A DNA stretch of 64,000 nucleotides from Canna indica (GCA_034359265.1 CP136895.1:47572001-47636000), one strand, 5' to 3'; shown: positions 1 to 11,118, counted from the first letter of the stretch. The notes: a model not told the origin generated them from the letters alone. Program-made: numbers and translations.

Positions 1-87
1 TTATGAGTGAATACATTAGAAATTAGAGTGAGTATGTTGGAATGGTGTAGTAGATTGAATACTTATTAGTATTTTTTATTTGATTAG

Positions 88-3000
88 GTTGAGCAATGAT
101 TATATTTGGAGATGTGGGCACTACTTTTTAAAGTTGGAATGTTTATGGAATATACTAGACTTCGATGTGCTCATAGACGACGACACGATTGATGGCTATG
201 CGTCAATCTTATTAAGGAATGCTTGTAGTAGCCCAACTAATCATATTTATTTAGGCACAATTTTTGAGGTAAATTTATTATTTATTTTGCAAAATTTTGA
301 AATTTCAGAGTTTTCTCAAAGTATGGAATAATTACTTTTGCACTTCCAGAGTATGGAAGTTGGGTTTTTCTGTGTATTAATTAATAGCATTCTATAGTTT
401 TGATAAAGTATGGAATTTGATTAATGGTATATTACTTGGAATTCTAGAGTTTTCTCAAAGTATGGAATTATTACTTTTGCACTTCCAGAGTATGGAAGTT
501 GGGTTTTCTGTGTATTAATGACATTCTATAGTTTTGATAAAGTATAAAATTTGGTTAATGGTTTATTTCTTGGAATTCTAGAGTTTTGACAAAGTATGGA
601 ATCATTACTTTTGCACTTTCAGAGTATGGAAGTTGGGTTTTTTTGTGTATTAATGGCATTCTATAGTTTTGATAAAGTGTGGAATTTGGTTAATGGATTA
701 TTTCTTAAAATTCTAGAGTTTTCTCAAAGTATGAAATAATTACTATTGCACTTCCAGAGTATGGAAGTTGGGTTTTTCTGTGTATTAATGACATTCTATA
801 GTTTTGATAAAGTATAGAATTTCGTTAAAGATTTATTTCTTGGAATTCTAGAGTTTTGACAAAGTATGAAATCATTACTTTTGTACTTCCAAAGTATGGA
901 AGTTGGGTTTTTCTGTGTATTAATGGCATTCTATAGTTTTCATAAAATGTGGAATTTGGTTAATGGATTAATTCTTGAAATTCTAGAGTTTTCTCAAAGT
1001 ATGGAATCATTACTTTTGAACTTCCAAAGTATGAAAGTTGGGTTTTTTTGTGTATTAATGACATTCTATAGTTTTGATAAAGTGTGGAATTTGGTTAATG
1101 GTTTATTTCATGGAATTCTAGAGTTTTGACAAAGTATGGAATCATTACTTTTGCACTACTAGAGTATGGAAGTTGGGTTTTTTTTTGTATTAATGGCATT
1201 CTATAGTTTTGATAAAGTGTGGAATTTGGTTAATGGTTTATTTATTGAAATTTTAGAGTTTTGACAAAGTATGGAATCATTACTATTGCACTTTCAGAGT
1301 ATAGAAGTTGTGTTTTTCTGTGTATTAATGGCATTCTATAGTTTTGATAAAGTGTGGAATTTGGTTAATGCATTATTTCTTGAAATTCTAGAGTTTTCTC
1401 AAAGTATGGAATCATTACTTTTGCACTTCCAGAGTATGGAACTTGGGTTTTTTTGTGTATTAATGACATTCTATAGTTTTGATAAAGTGTGGAATTTGGT
1501 TAAAAGTTTATTTCTTGGAATTCTAGAGTTTTGACAAAGTATGGAATCATTACTTTTGCATTACCAGAGTATGGAAGTTGGGTTTTTTTTTGTATTAATG
1601 GCATTATATAGTTTTGATAAAGTGTGGAATTTTGTTAATGGTTTATTTCTTGAAATTCTAGAGTTTTGACAAAGTATGAATCATTACTTTTGCACTTCTA
1701 AATTTTGGAAGTTGGGTTTTTCTGTGTATTAATGACATTCTATAGTTTTGATAAAGTATAGAATTTGGTTAATGGTTTGTTTCTTGGAATTCTACAGTTT
1801 TAACAAAGTATGGAATCATTACTTTTGCACTTCCAGAGTATGGAAGTTGGGTTTTTCAGTGTATTAATGACATTCTATAGTTTTGATAAAGTGTGGAATT
1901 TGGTTAATGGATTATTTCTTAAAATTCTAGAGTTTTCTGGAATCATTACTTTTGCACTTCGAGAGTATGGAAGTTGGGGTTTTTTGTGTATTAATGACAT
2001 TCTATAGTTTTGAGAAAGTGTGGAATTTGGTTAATGGTTTATTTCTCGGAATTCTAGAGTTTTGACAAAGTATGGAATCATTACTTTTGCACTATCAGAG
2101 TATGGAAGTTGGGTTTTTTTTTTGTATTAATGGCATTCTATAGTTTTGATAAAGTGTAGAATTTGGTTAATGGTTTATTTCTTGAAATTCTAGAGTTTTG
2201 ACAAAGTATGGAATCATGACTATTGCACTTTCAGAGTATAGAAGTTGGGTTTTTCTGTGTATTAATTACATTCTATAGTTTTGATCAAGTGTGGAATTTG
2301 GTTGATGGATTATTTCTTGGAATTCTAGAGTTTTCTCAAAGTATGTAATCATTACTTTTGCACTTCCAGAGTATGGAAGTTGGGTTTTTTTTCTTTGTAT
2401 TAATGGCATGCTATAGTTTTGATAAAGTGTTGAATTTGGTTAATGGTTTATTTCTTGAAATTCTAGAGTTTTGACAATGTATGGAATCATTACTTTTGTA
2501 CTTCTAGAGTATGGATGTTGGATTTTTCTGTGTATTAATGACATTCTATAATTTTGATAAAGTGTGGAATTTGGTTAATAGTTTATTTTTGGAATTCTAG
2601 AGTTTTGACAAAGTATGGAATTATTACTTTTGCACTTCTAGAGTATGAAAGTTGGGTTTTTCTATGCATTAATGACATTCTATAGTTTTGATAAAATGTG
2701 AAATTTGGTTAATGGATATTTCTTGGAATTCTAGAGTTTTCTCAAAGTATGGAATCATTACTTTCGCACTTCCAGAGTATGAAAGTTGGGTTTTTCTGTG
2801 TATTAATGACATTCTATAGTTTTGATAAAGTATGAATTCTTTACTTTTGCACTTTTAGACTAAAAAAAGTTGTTTCTTTTTCCAGAGATATTATAGAAGT
2901 CATGGGGCTACTGCATTGAATTTCATTCAAGGGTCATCAGTCGTGTCTTTTATTCCTAAATATATTTTTATGCCCATTAATAGTAGCCGCCTCCGTCATT

Positions 3001-3302
3001 CAAATCAAGAAAAAGATTCCGGAGGACATTGGCATCTCTTTGTGGTGGACATTGAGCAAAAATTATTTTTTCATCTAAATTCAATGTGGTCCTACCATGG
3101 CTTCTCCCAAGATTTCGAGGATAATGTTTCAATGCTTCAATCCATGCCAAATGAACATTTGGATGTCATATGCCCCTACCTTAGCATCCAGATGAAATCG
3201 GAAGGTTGTAGAAAAGAAATGTTTAAATGTCCTTAACAAAATATGAGTGTTGATTGTGGTATCTTTCTGATGAAGTATATTGAATATTTGATCAAATCAT
3301 AA
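88..3302 (+). pseudogene. Ulp1-like cysteine protease (C48) carried by the MULE, two exons, one nonsense mutation
   Basis: Ulp1-family enzymes cleave SUMO-type modifiers or their precursors; copies in MULEs have no established role. Exon A is about 88-268 and contains LIDDDTIDGYASILL, resembling the N-terminal substrate-binding segment of Ulp1 proteases. Exon B is 2886-3302 and has the catalytic region: histidine in GHWHLFVVD, then a position normally Asp that reads Asn in FHLNSM, then the nucleophile cysteine in SVDCGIF. Donor GAG|GTAAAT (268/269) and acceptor TTCCAG|AGA (2885/2886) join in phase 0, so the intron call is well supported. A TAA at 3234-3236 replaces a codon beside the conserved Gln just before the cysteine, probably a CAA-to-TAA change. 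Upstream exons lie outside the window; an acceptor at 86-87 starts exon A. The Asn replacement plus the stop make activity unlikely. Confidence 0.78.
300..2860 (+). repeat. 135-bp tandem array (about 19 units) inside the Ulp1 intron
   Basis: Units repeat with a period of 133-140 bp, most often exactly 135, from about 300 to 2860, lying wholly within intron 269-2885. Each unit carries three spaced copies of an AAAGTRTGGAA-type motif, at steps of about 30, 53 and 52 bp. Two of them sit in related blocks (ATTCTATAGTTTTGATAAAG and ATTCTAGAGTTTTGACAAAG), so the unit itself arose by an internal duplication. Units ending TTTTCTCAAAG and TTTTGACAAAG alternate in part of the array, hinting at a 270-bp higher-order repeat between about 449 and 1258. 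Because 135 is divisible by three, open frames of up to 87 codons appear, but they are a by-product of the repeat. Confidence 0.95.
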
Positions 3303-3569
3303 CTAATGGATTGGAATCAACAGAATATGAAAAGGTTTCAATTGGAGCTTATAACAATTTTCTTATATGACTCTTATTTAAATGTCAAGTTGTAACGTAC
3401 GATCACAGTTTGAAACAAAAACTATTTATAATCCCCTATTTGATAGAGGATTATCACAGTGTAATATAATTGTACAGTGTTTAATTTGTATTTTATCATA
3501 CTCCAAAATTCTTCTGAGTTCTATGACAAAAACTACTTGGCTAATTGGACTTCTGAGTTGTTTAATTTG

Positions 3570-4345
3570 CTAGCTGGTATTTTGACAGTAAAAGACTAGT
3601 ATTTTCACTAGTTTTATACTTTCATGAAAGTAAGGAATGCTTTCTTCTGAGCTTAATTCATACAGAGTTCAACTTACAGAATTTAGAAAGAATATCCAAT
3701 ATGGCTAATTGGCATTTTGATAGTAAAAAATTAGTATTTTCACCAGTTCCATACTTTCATGAAAGTATGGAATGCCTTATTCTGAGCTCAATTCATACAG
3801 AATTCAACTTACAGACTTTAGAAAGAATATCCAATATGGCTAATTGGCATTTTGACAAAAAAAAACTAGTATTTTCACTAGTTCCATACTTTCATGAAAG
3901 TATGGAATGCTTTCTTCTGAGCTCAACTCATACATAATTCAACTTACATACTTTAGAAAGGATATGTAATCATATATTAACAGATAGTAATTATGATACA
4001 GAGTCAAAAAGTAGTATTTTCACCAGTTTCATACTTTCATGAAAGTATGGAATGCCTTCTTCCGAGCTCAACTCATACAGAATTCCACTTACATACTTTA
4101 GAAAGAATATGCAATCATATATTAACAGATAGTTATTGTGATACAGAGTCAAAAAGTAGTATTTTCACCAGTTCCATACTTTCATGAAAGTATGGAATGC
4201 CTTCTTATGAGCTCAACTCATACAGAATTCAACTCATATATTAACATATAGTAATTATGATACAGAGTCCAAAATTAGTACTTTCACCTGTTCATTCTGT
4301 ATGATTTAAGCTCAGGAAAGTATGGAATGCCTTCTTCTGAGCTTA
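3570..4345 (+). repeat. Second tandem array (about six 135-144 bp units) with a perfect 26-bp palindrome
   Basis: Six units follow the Ulp1 gene, with repeat anchors near 3620, 3755, 3891, 4033, 4177 and 4315. Each unit carries a palindrome made of half-site TTCCATACTTTCA followed directly by its reverse complement. It is perfect over 26 bp at 3747-3772, 3882-3907 and 4172-4197, has one mismatch at 4027-4052, and is degenerate in the first and last units. The half-site ends in AAAGTATGGAA, the motif repeated throughout the intron array upstream. The array separates the convergent 3' ends of the protease and transposase genes. Confidence 0.93.
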
Positions 4346-4459
4346 ACTCATACAGAATTTAAAAATGAAGTATGGCTATACATCAAATGGTATCCAAAAT
4401 ATGATATATACCCTTAAAATTTTATCCAACAAAAATATTATCAGAAATGAAGTTTGTTG

Positions 4460-7400
4460 TCAGCTGGGTGGGGGAGCTCTGCATGAACGTTTGTTGTGCC
4501 CTACTTGCTTGCATCTTGAGCACTTCCTCTGAAGTCTGCCATTATGTCTTGATTCTCTTCTATTTTTTCTTTTTCTACCAGGTTGTGCTAGAGATTGGGG
4601 TGGTTTCACTTCGGTATCATAAGGTTCTCTATGCCAATATTGCTTGCTTCTTGTCGGATAAATTTTATCATCATATATTTTTTTATAAGTCTCAACAGTG
4701 AAATAACGCTCACTATACTCATAAGGGTCAAGACTATAAGAACCGATAGCAGCCATGGCATGTGAACAAGGAATACCATAAAGTTGAAACTTCCTGCAAG
4801 AGCATGATCTATTAGCTAAATCAACAATAACTGTTTGGTAGGATGTTTGTACCTGGTAGCAATGGTCCCAATGTGGATGCACAGCATGCCAACGACATTT
4901 GTGGCAATTCTCTGCTAAAATTGTTTCCATTTTTCCAGTCAAAGTAGTGGTCAATGTAAGAGAAACTTTACGACTCTTGAAGAACCACTCCGAGACCTTG
5001 CGTCTTGTCATCTCAATCAATGTTGTGATTGGCAACCCACGAACTTCCCTAAATAATGCATTCAAGCATTCCACAGAATTAGTTATTATAATATCATACC
5101 TCTTACTAGGGAAAAAGAAATTTGTCTATTTCTCCTTCTCCAATTGAGATATCCATTGGTAACTTTGCTCATGAATAGCCAATATCTTTTGGATACATTC
5201 ATTAAATGAATGTTCCATGGTTGATCTTGCAGCTGCCCAAAACAAGGGCGTAACATCTTTTGAACGAAAATCATGTACTAAATTTTTTGCAAGATGAACC
5301 ATACAATATCCATGCGCAGCATCCGAAAAGATATTTCTCACAGCAGCTATATTGCCTGGGTTTCGATCACTCATAATACTTAATCCCCTATAACCGGGGA
5401 TGCATCTCAAAAGTTCGTCCAAAAACCACTCCCATATTTTTATTTTTTCAATTTTAGTCACAGCAAATGCCACGGGAAAAAGCCTATTTTCTGCATTAAT
5501 AGAAGTTGCAATCATAAAAACACCTGGGTATTTACCTCTCAGATGTGTTGCATCAATACATAATATAGGACACATATATTCTCTAAATCCACGCAAGCTT
5601 GCACCGAAAGCCCAGAAGACACGTCTGAAACGGTGGGTCGAGGAACAACTCATCAATTTAACTTTTGATTCAAAGTCACGAATCCTTAATTCCCTAAGAT
5701 ATGTTTGCAAATCTTTGTAGTATTGATCATAGTCACCATGAACGGAAACGAGAGCAATTTGGAGTGCATTGTATGCTTTCTTATAAGATATACGCACTCC
5801 AAATACCTTTCTTATCTCAGAGATAACGAAACTACTATTGATTTTCTCATTGTCCAAAAGATGCTCCTTTATGTGATTCATAACAAAAGTGGCAGTGCAT
5901 TGTCGATGGTCCAAGTTCAGCCTTGCAACAGTACAATTGTGCTCATTGACAACAGTCACTATTTGAAATTTACCCCTGCCAGTTGTTGACAACATCCAAC
6001 AACAATTGGGCTCTTTGCATCCGACTTTGATATAGTGACTATTGCTTGGGATGCGTCTCAATTCAAAATTTCGCTTGATGCAATAAGTGGTAAGAGCTCT
6101 CCTGAAACTATTTCTATCAAAAAATACTTGAAATTAATACAAGACTGGTATTTATTAGACTGATATCCAATAAATGATAACTGGACTGATATTTTATATA
6201 ATTCCATACTTTCACAAAAGTATGGAATGTCTATCAACGAATACGACTATTATATGGACTCATACAGAATTCAAATATAATCATTACAAATGGTATCTAT
6301 TAGATTGGTATAAAAAAAATGATACCTGGAATGGTATCTTCTCGAGTTCTATACTTTGGTGAAAGTATGGAATGTCTTATAATGGTATGATTATTGTAGT
6401 TTTACACAAGGTAACATATACAAGTATACATTATAGACAACAAAACTACTATTTCCTCTAGTTCAATACTTTCAAAAAAGTATGTAAGACACCTTAATAT
6501 TTTCAAATGAATTACCTGATGTAGATACAATTCTGAAGTCTGTGAATCATCATCAATTGGATAAACATTCATGGAGTTTACCAGGGTGTCATCTTCTTCT
6601 TCTTCGACTTGACAATCATGATCCTCTATGTCATACTGACCGTCAGTGAAGTCAAAATCAGTGCAATTCACATCTTCAGAAGTGAAAACATCATAGTATT
6701 CAGAAGGAATGACATCTTCATCATTGTTCATATATGTTTAAGTCTTCTCATCGCTTGTGTGGATATTCTCCACACCCTCACCTGCTCCATTATTCTCGTA
6801 CATATGTTCCTCCAATGGAAAATATATTCTAATTACATCACTAGAAGTAAAAATTGAATTTGGGAATTCCTCAATTGTCTCCACTTCTTCTATTATCCTC
6901 TCCTCAGAAAGCTCTTCCTCAAGGTAGTCATACTCATCATCATCAAATGTCAAAGAGAAGTTCAGATCTAAAAATGCTTGACTTGTATTTTCTTGAGCCT
7001 CTTGAGCTACAATGACAGTGTCAGTTATAGTTTCAACTTGCTCTAACGCTTGTTGTGTAGAAGTTTGTACATTGGCATATGTATCAGGCACAATAAAATC
7101 ATCATTGTTAAGATGTTGTGACCTACAATGATATAAGTTGATAATTATTTGTTTATCCGTAGTTAACAATAAGTGAGGATGAATGACATATAATTCAATA
7201 ACTCATAAGATATTATCAATATCAAAATCTTGCACCACAAAACTATGTGCATCAGCCATCACACATACACATATAACCAAATTAAATCAGAATGAGTATG
7301 GAATAGATTATAGAATTTCATAATTTCACAAAAATATGGAATTGATCAAAAAAGATAATATCATTATTCTTATCATTACTAATATAGAATGATTCTACTA

Positions 7401-7575
7401 AATTAAACAAAAAACCAAGGACACTGATGATACAAACCTGGGCGGATGTACTTATAGACTTTTGCGAATGTCTTGAAGCAAGGCGTCGGAGAAAATCTTG
7501 AGTCTCCAGAAGTTCTAACGCCAGCCGGAGAGGAAGTGAAGAAGAAGTTACGTGCTCCAGTTCCACGTCCATCAT
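4460..7575 (-). pseudogene. MULE transposase (MURA-like) with SWIM zinc finger and CCHC knuckle, two in-frame stops
   Basis: This is the transposase that would excise and insert the element. The main exon (about 6101 down to 4460) contains the N-terminal MuDR-type zinc region, the MULE catalytic domain with Asp in LCIDATHLRGKY and Asp in IMSDRNPGN, a SWIM finger CSCRKFQLYGIPCSH, and a C-terminal knuckle CSRCKQVGHNKRSC. An upstream exon at about 7122-6516 is strongly acidic, rich in Glu and Asp, and a possible first exon of 46 codons lies at 7575-7438 beside a CAG|GTTTGT donor. A TAG near 5124, where related proteins usually have Trp, and a TAA near 6735 are the only stops in the long frames. 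The exact exon joins are unresolved: the best donor at 6516 and acceptor at 6102 are out of phase. The gene faces the Ulp1 gene tail to tail. Confidence 0.85.
6202..6487. repeat. Three isolated copies of the TTCCATACTTT...AAAGTATGGAA hairpin in the transposase intron
   Basis: Hairpin copies occur at 6202-6227, 6347-6372 and 6462-6487, each two 10-11 bp arms around a 4-6 bp centre (for example CACAAA). They lie between the acidic exon and the main exon of the transposase. A fourth, weaker copy is at about 7314-7341 in the next intron. They are the same motif as the palindrome in the array at 3570-4345. Confidence 0.85.
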
Positions 7576-7689
7576 AACTTAAAATGTTGTTGAACCAGTT
7601 TTTTTCATTAAACCCTGTTGAACTGGTTCAAATTTTGTTGAACCGGTCGGCCAGCGTCCAAACCAACAGCCAGGGGCAAAACCAGAAAA

Positions 7690-7783
7690 AACAACTTTAA
7701 GTTATGGTTTTGGGAATATCCAATTGAAAGTTATGAATTTGGAAAAAAAGAGGAGAGAAAGTTATGATTTTGGGTATTTGCTC
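7690..7783 (-). repeat. Subterminal direct repeats and presumed right terminus of the MULE
   Basis: The motif AAAGTTATG followed by TTTTGGG or a close variant occurs three times, near 7691, 7729 and 7759, just inside the inferred edge. Read on the minus strand the end is GAGCAAATACCC followed by CATAACTTT-type repeats, a layout common in plant MULE ends. The exact last base is uncertain without the partner terminus. Confidence 0.5.
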
Positions 7784-8708
7784 TTAAATTTTTATATGTT
7801 GAATTAAGTCATATCCAAAATTTTAAACTATAATTGAATTAAACCATTTTTTGCTAACAATTTACTTAATTAATATTTATGTTGATATATTTTTTAATGG
7901 GGGACATGCAAAAGATACTCCGATGCTCAAGTACGAAAAGATTCCATGTGAGGGGCATAAAAACTGGAATCTAGATATACTCGATGTGCATTGTGTTAGT
8001 ATATATATAGTGCATGATTAAAAGATGTTTGGTGCTAATGCCTCTGGAATATCGTAGGGATGTGCTTAGAATGAGTCGAGACTAATCCCGAAAATGTCAG
8101 GTTAGTTATTGACGAAACCCTTGAAATTAATGAGGACGTAAATATCCTTATATGGTCGGGTGGAGCCCTTGGGCCGAGTAATATCTGATTCGACTTGAGT
8201 CTGATCCATTTGTGTACTAAGAGAGTCTTTTCATATTTATCTCATTCTGATTCATTACAGACCAAATTTGTTAAAAGTACATATAACAAACATCACCAAA
8301 TTTGCACGGTTCATTCAAAATAACGTCTCAAATTGTTTTTGAAGGCATTATATTCCCTCTTCTCGAGCTTCAAAATTAATTTGGGAAGTTGTGAAATTGC
8401 CTCCTTCTTAAGTCGACTTAATTATATTAATATTGATGTTGTTGAGTATATGTATTTTCTTAATTTTGTTAAAAACGTTTTACAGTACAGTACATGGCAT
8501 GATGTTGTGGGTTTAACTGTATTTGACAAGGATTTTGGCAGTGCATTAAAATGATTGAGCATCCCATCCAACCTCATGATCGAGGACGAAGTAATATGGA
8601 TGAATGAGATATGTGGAAATATTATCATCGTTGTCTACTTACAAAGTTTTGAAAACTTATGATCAATTGAATGTTGAGAATTTCAAAAACTTCTAGAAGA
8701 CTTTTGTG
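7784..8708. other. AT-rich non-coding DNA outside the MULE
   Basis: I see no convincing gene or element. Short open frames at 8333-8554 and 8422-8628 lie on opposite strands, share no known motif and have no start or splice context. The stretch 8030-8220 is more GC-balanced and may be an old LTR fragment, but no edge or primer site supports this. Confidence 0.5.
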
Positions 8709-8927
8709 ATTTGTTTGCTTTAGTGGATAGGATTGAATAGGATAGAATATGGTATCAAATGAGGAAGTATTGAATAAGATTTTTTTTAATCCGGTATACA
8801 CAGGATATAATATCAAATTTATATTCTTCTATTCCTATTTTCTTCTAATCCATGCACCAAACAAACAAATGATATAAATCTATCTCTAATCCTATCTATC
8901 TTTATCCTATGAAGCAAACATGCCCTT
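8709..8927. mobile_element. Candidate MITE with imperfect terminal inverted repeats
   Basis: The left end GTTTGCTTTAGTGGATAGG and the reverse complement of the right end GTTTGCTTCATAGGATAAAG can be aligned over about 40 bp with roughly 70 percent matches. The interior is AT-rich and non-coding, and the total is about 220 bp, in the usual MITE range. No clear short target duplication was seen, so the superfamily is unassigned. Confidence 0.5.
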
Positions 8928-9564
8928 AGTGTTTAGCCTTGGGTTGGAGTGGCTTTGACCCGACTAGTAAGGCTTTTGACCCGACTGGACATAACTTTTG
9001 TCCAGTTTGGGAATAAAAGTACTCGTTTGAGAATCAAGTTACCCGCCTGGGAACTTCTTCACTTGATCCGGAATACCTTCCACTCATCCGGGAAGATCTC
9101 AATTTCCATTGCTGGCGACTCTTGGGCGATCAATTGGCGCTAATTCGAGCCGTTTTGTGGAGGGATTTGGATCCTCCATCTTTCCTAGTTCTCTCTAGTA
9201 ACCTCCTGCAGTGCGATCCCCCTCCTTGGCCATGACGTCTTTGGTGAATATGAGATCTGACATGGGAGTTCTTCTTGTTGCCGCCGCAAGATCTAGGGTT
9301 CTCGGTTCCCTTCTTCACAGTTTAGTGGAACCCGGTGATTTCTCCTCCAACATCTGTGCTAGGGAGGAGGCTTTGTCCACCGGTTGTAACCTCCGAGGAC
9401 TGCTCTTAGGGCAGTCGATCATGCTGTCTCTCTTGGCGGCTTTATTTGGGGAGGAGAGGCTCTCCACATTTTTGGCGTGTCACGGCTTGAATTATGCACC
9501 TCCTTTGGCTTGTTCTTGACTAAGGTATTGTCATTCTAGTAGTTCCATATCTTGCTGCTATCTT

Positions 9565-11118
9565 GTGTATAGGTTCCTAGATTATTGGAGTTGTACAACA
9601 GCACGAATTATTCTCTCGGTGTATCTGTTGCATTATATATTGATTTTTCCTGTCTTCGGAAGTGGCTTCTTCTTCTCCGCAGTGTGTACTAGTCGCAACA
9701 CGGGCATCTCTTCGCCTTATGTCTCGCACTCCAATGGCGATGACGGGGGGGGGGGGGGTCAGTGTGGTAGTAGTAGAAGGAGTGGTATACCCATTACTAC
9801 TGCTAGTGAAGAGGAAGGGAAACATATCATGAGCAAGCCACTGTTAACTGCTGATGAGGGTGTAATGAGGCTTGATGTTGATGATGAGGAAACCACCATG
9901 CAAAACTGTCAAGTAGATAACCTTTTGGGTGATGGTTGTTTTCCACCCTTGACGAATGACAAAGGTAAATCTGTGCTAGTGTACGAAGGCTCTCCCTTGG
10001 TTGAGGAGGGGATTAACCCTGATGATCCTCAAGGGAGGATGAATTCGAGAACCGTAGGCTTGGCTATGGGTGCAGATATTCAACAAACTAAAACTCTTAT
10101 TCATGATGCACCGCTGAAGGTTATGAATAGTAGCAAGGTTAATGATATGGCGAATAACATGTCTAGACCATGGCCCCAACTATTTTCAGCTTCAAAGGCA
10201 CTTACAGATTGTTCTTTGAAATTTGAGGAGCCAAATTTGCAGAATGGACATATCGTCGTTGATGTTTCGGATGATGGAGTTGCACACTATAAATATTCTC
10301 TAGTTGGTCATTTCATTGGTGCTAAACCATATTTCCCCATGGTTAAGGCTAAGGTTTTGACAATGTGGCATCCTAAAGGAGGTTTTGAGGCGTTCTCTCT
10401 CCCCTTTGGTTTTCTAGTTTTTAGATTCATGAAAGAGGAAGACATGCTTAGCGCCCTTGAAGGGGGGCTATGGTTTATTCGGGGAAAACTACTAGTGCTT
10501 AAAAGAACGAAGCTAGAGAAAGTACCTTTATCAACTATTCCTATACCTGTTAAGATCTTCAACCTACCTTTGGAATTCTGGAGTGCATCGACCATCGGGA
10601 AAATTATGAGTGGGCTTGGAAAACTATTGTACATGGATCAACCTATGGCTACTAAAAGCAAGATTGGCTACGCCCGGGTTTGTATTGAGTTGGATGTGGG
10701 AGCGGATCTCCCTGAAGACTTGTCCTTCATGGTAAGGGGTGTGAAGTACCAAATCATGCTTGATTATGAATGGAGGCCGATCAGATGTATGAGATGTTCT
10801 ACTTTTGGCCATGTGGAGTCCAAATGCCCATTGCTCAAGGTGTCTACTACGAGAACGGTCTCTGACAAGGGACCTAATGGAGATGATGCAGGGCTATCAA
10901 AAGATGCGACTAGAGCAAAAAGTAGTGAACATAATATAAGGAAATTTAGTAGTGGGGTATCGGTACAATCTCAGGCGACTGGAATTCAGGTTTGGGAGGG
11001 TCAAATAAACCGAGCTGTTAGGAAAGGAAAAACTCTTAGTCTGAGACCAGCGCCTTCTAGAAACAGTGATACCAACCTCGGGATCTTCTTTTCAGATTCT
11101 TGGGGAAGGGGACACTAA
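9565..11118 (+). CDS. LINE-1 ORF1: DUF4283 nucleic-acid-binding protein with CCHC knuckle
   Basis: ORF1 proteins coat LINE RNA. The frame is open for about 517 codons. Residues roughly 235-400 match the DUF4283 pattern of plant LINEs: GFLVFRF, then EGGLWFIRGKLLVLKR, IFNLPLEFW and YARVCIELD. A knuckle CMRCSTFGHVESKC lies at about residues 410-425, followed by a basic, Ser-rich tail. The start is uncertain: the frame opens at a GTG, and a run of 14 G at 9745-9758 near the N-terminus could hide a frameshift or a base-calling error. The first in-frame ATG downstream is at about 9828. Apart from that run, the frame shows no disabling change. Confidence 0.75.
   Translation: MYRFLDYWSCTTARIILSVYLLHYILIFPVFGSGFFFSAVCTSRNTGISSPYVSHSNGDDGGGGGQCGSSRRSGIPITTASEEEGKHIMSKPLLTADEGVMRLDVDDEETTMQNCQVDNLLGDGCFPPLTNDKGKSVLVYEGSPLVEEGINPDDPQGRMNSRTVGLAMGADIQQTKTLIHDAPLKVMNSSKVNDMANNMSRPWPQLFSASKALTDCSLKFEEPNLQNGHIVVDVSDDGVAHYKYSLVGHFIGAKPYFPMVKAKVLTMWHPKGGFEAFSLPFGFLVFRFMKEEDMLSALEGGLWFIRGKLLVLKRTKLEKVPLSTIPIPVKIFNLPLEFWSASTIGKIMSGLGKLLYMDQPMATKSKIGYARVCIELDVGADLPEDLSFMVRGVKYQIMLDYEWRPIRCMRCSTFGHVESKCPLLKVSTTRTVSDKGPNGDDAGLSKDATRAKSSEHNIRKFSSGVSVQSQATGIQVWEGQINRAVRKGKTLSLRPAPSRNSDTNLGIFFSDSWGRGH

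Larger units (their letters stand above)
1..7783 (-). mobile_element. Kaonashi-like MULE (Mutator-like DNA transposon), left end outside the window
   Basis: The element is defined by a MULE transposase gene on the minus strand (4460-7575) and a Ulp1-type cysteine protease gene on the plus strand (88-3302). Ulp1-bearing MULEs are known in plants as Kaonashi or KI-MULEs. The genes converge, with a tandem array between them and another array inside the protease intron. The right edge is inferred at about 7783, where the minus strand begins GAGCAAATACCC and is followed by three copies of an AAAGTTATG-type subterminal repeat. No partner terminus or 9-bp target duplication can be tested because the left end lies before position 1. 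Two in-frame stops in the transposase and one in the protease say this copy is inactive, but the reading frames are otherwise long, so decay looks fairly recent. Confidence 0.82.

Noticed and set aside
866..2007. Open frames of 65-87 codons repeated along the array (866, 1271, 1810)
   Set aside because: They exist because the 135-bp unit is a multiple of three; many units have stops, there is no known motif, and the region is an intron.
300..4345. Regularly spaced repeats resembling a CRISPR array
   Set aside because: The spacers are themselves repeated, units are over 130 bp, and the context is a plant transposon.
8333..8628. Opposing short open frames
   Set aside because: No motif, no splice or promoter context, AT-rich DNA.
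9745..9758. Run of 14 G as a biological frameshift site
   Set aside because: Homopolymers this long are often sequencing or assembly errors; no evidence for a programmed shift.
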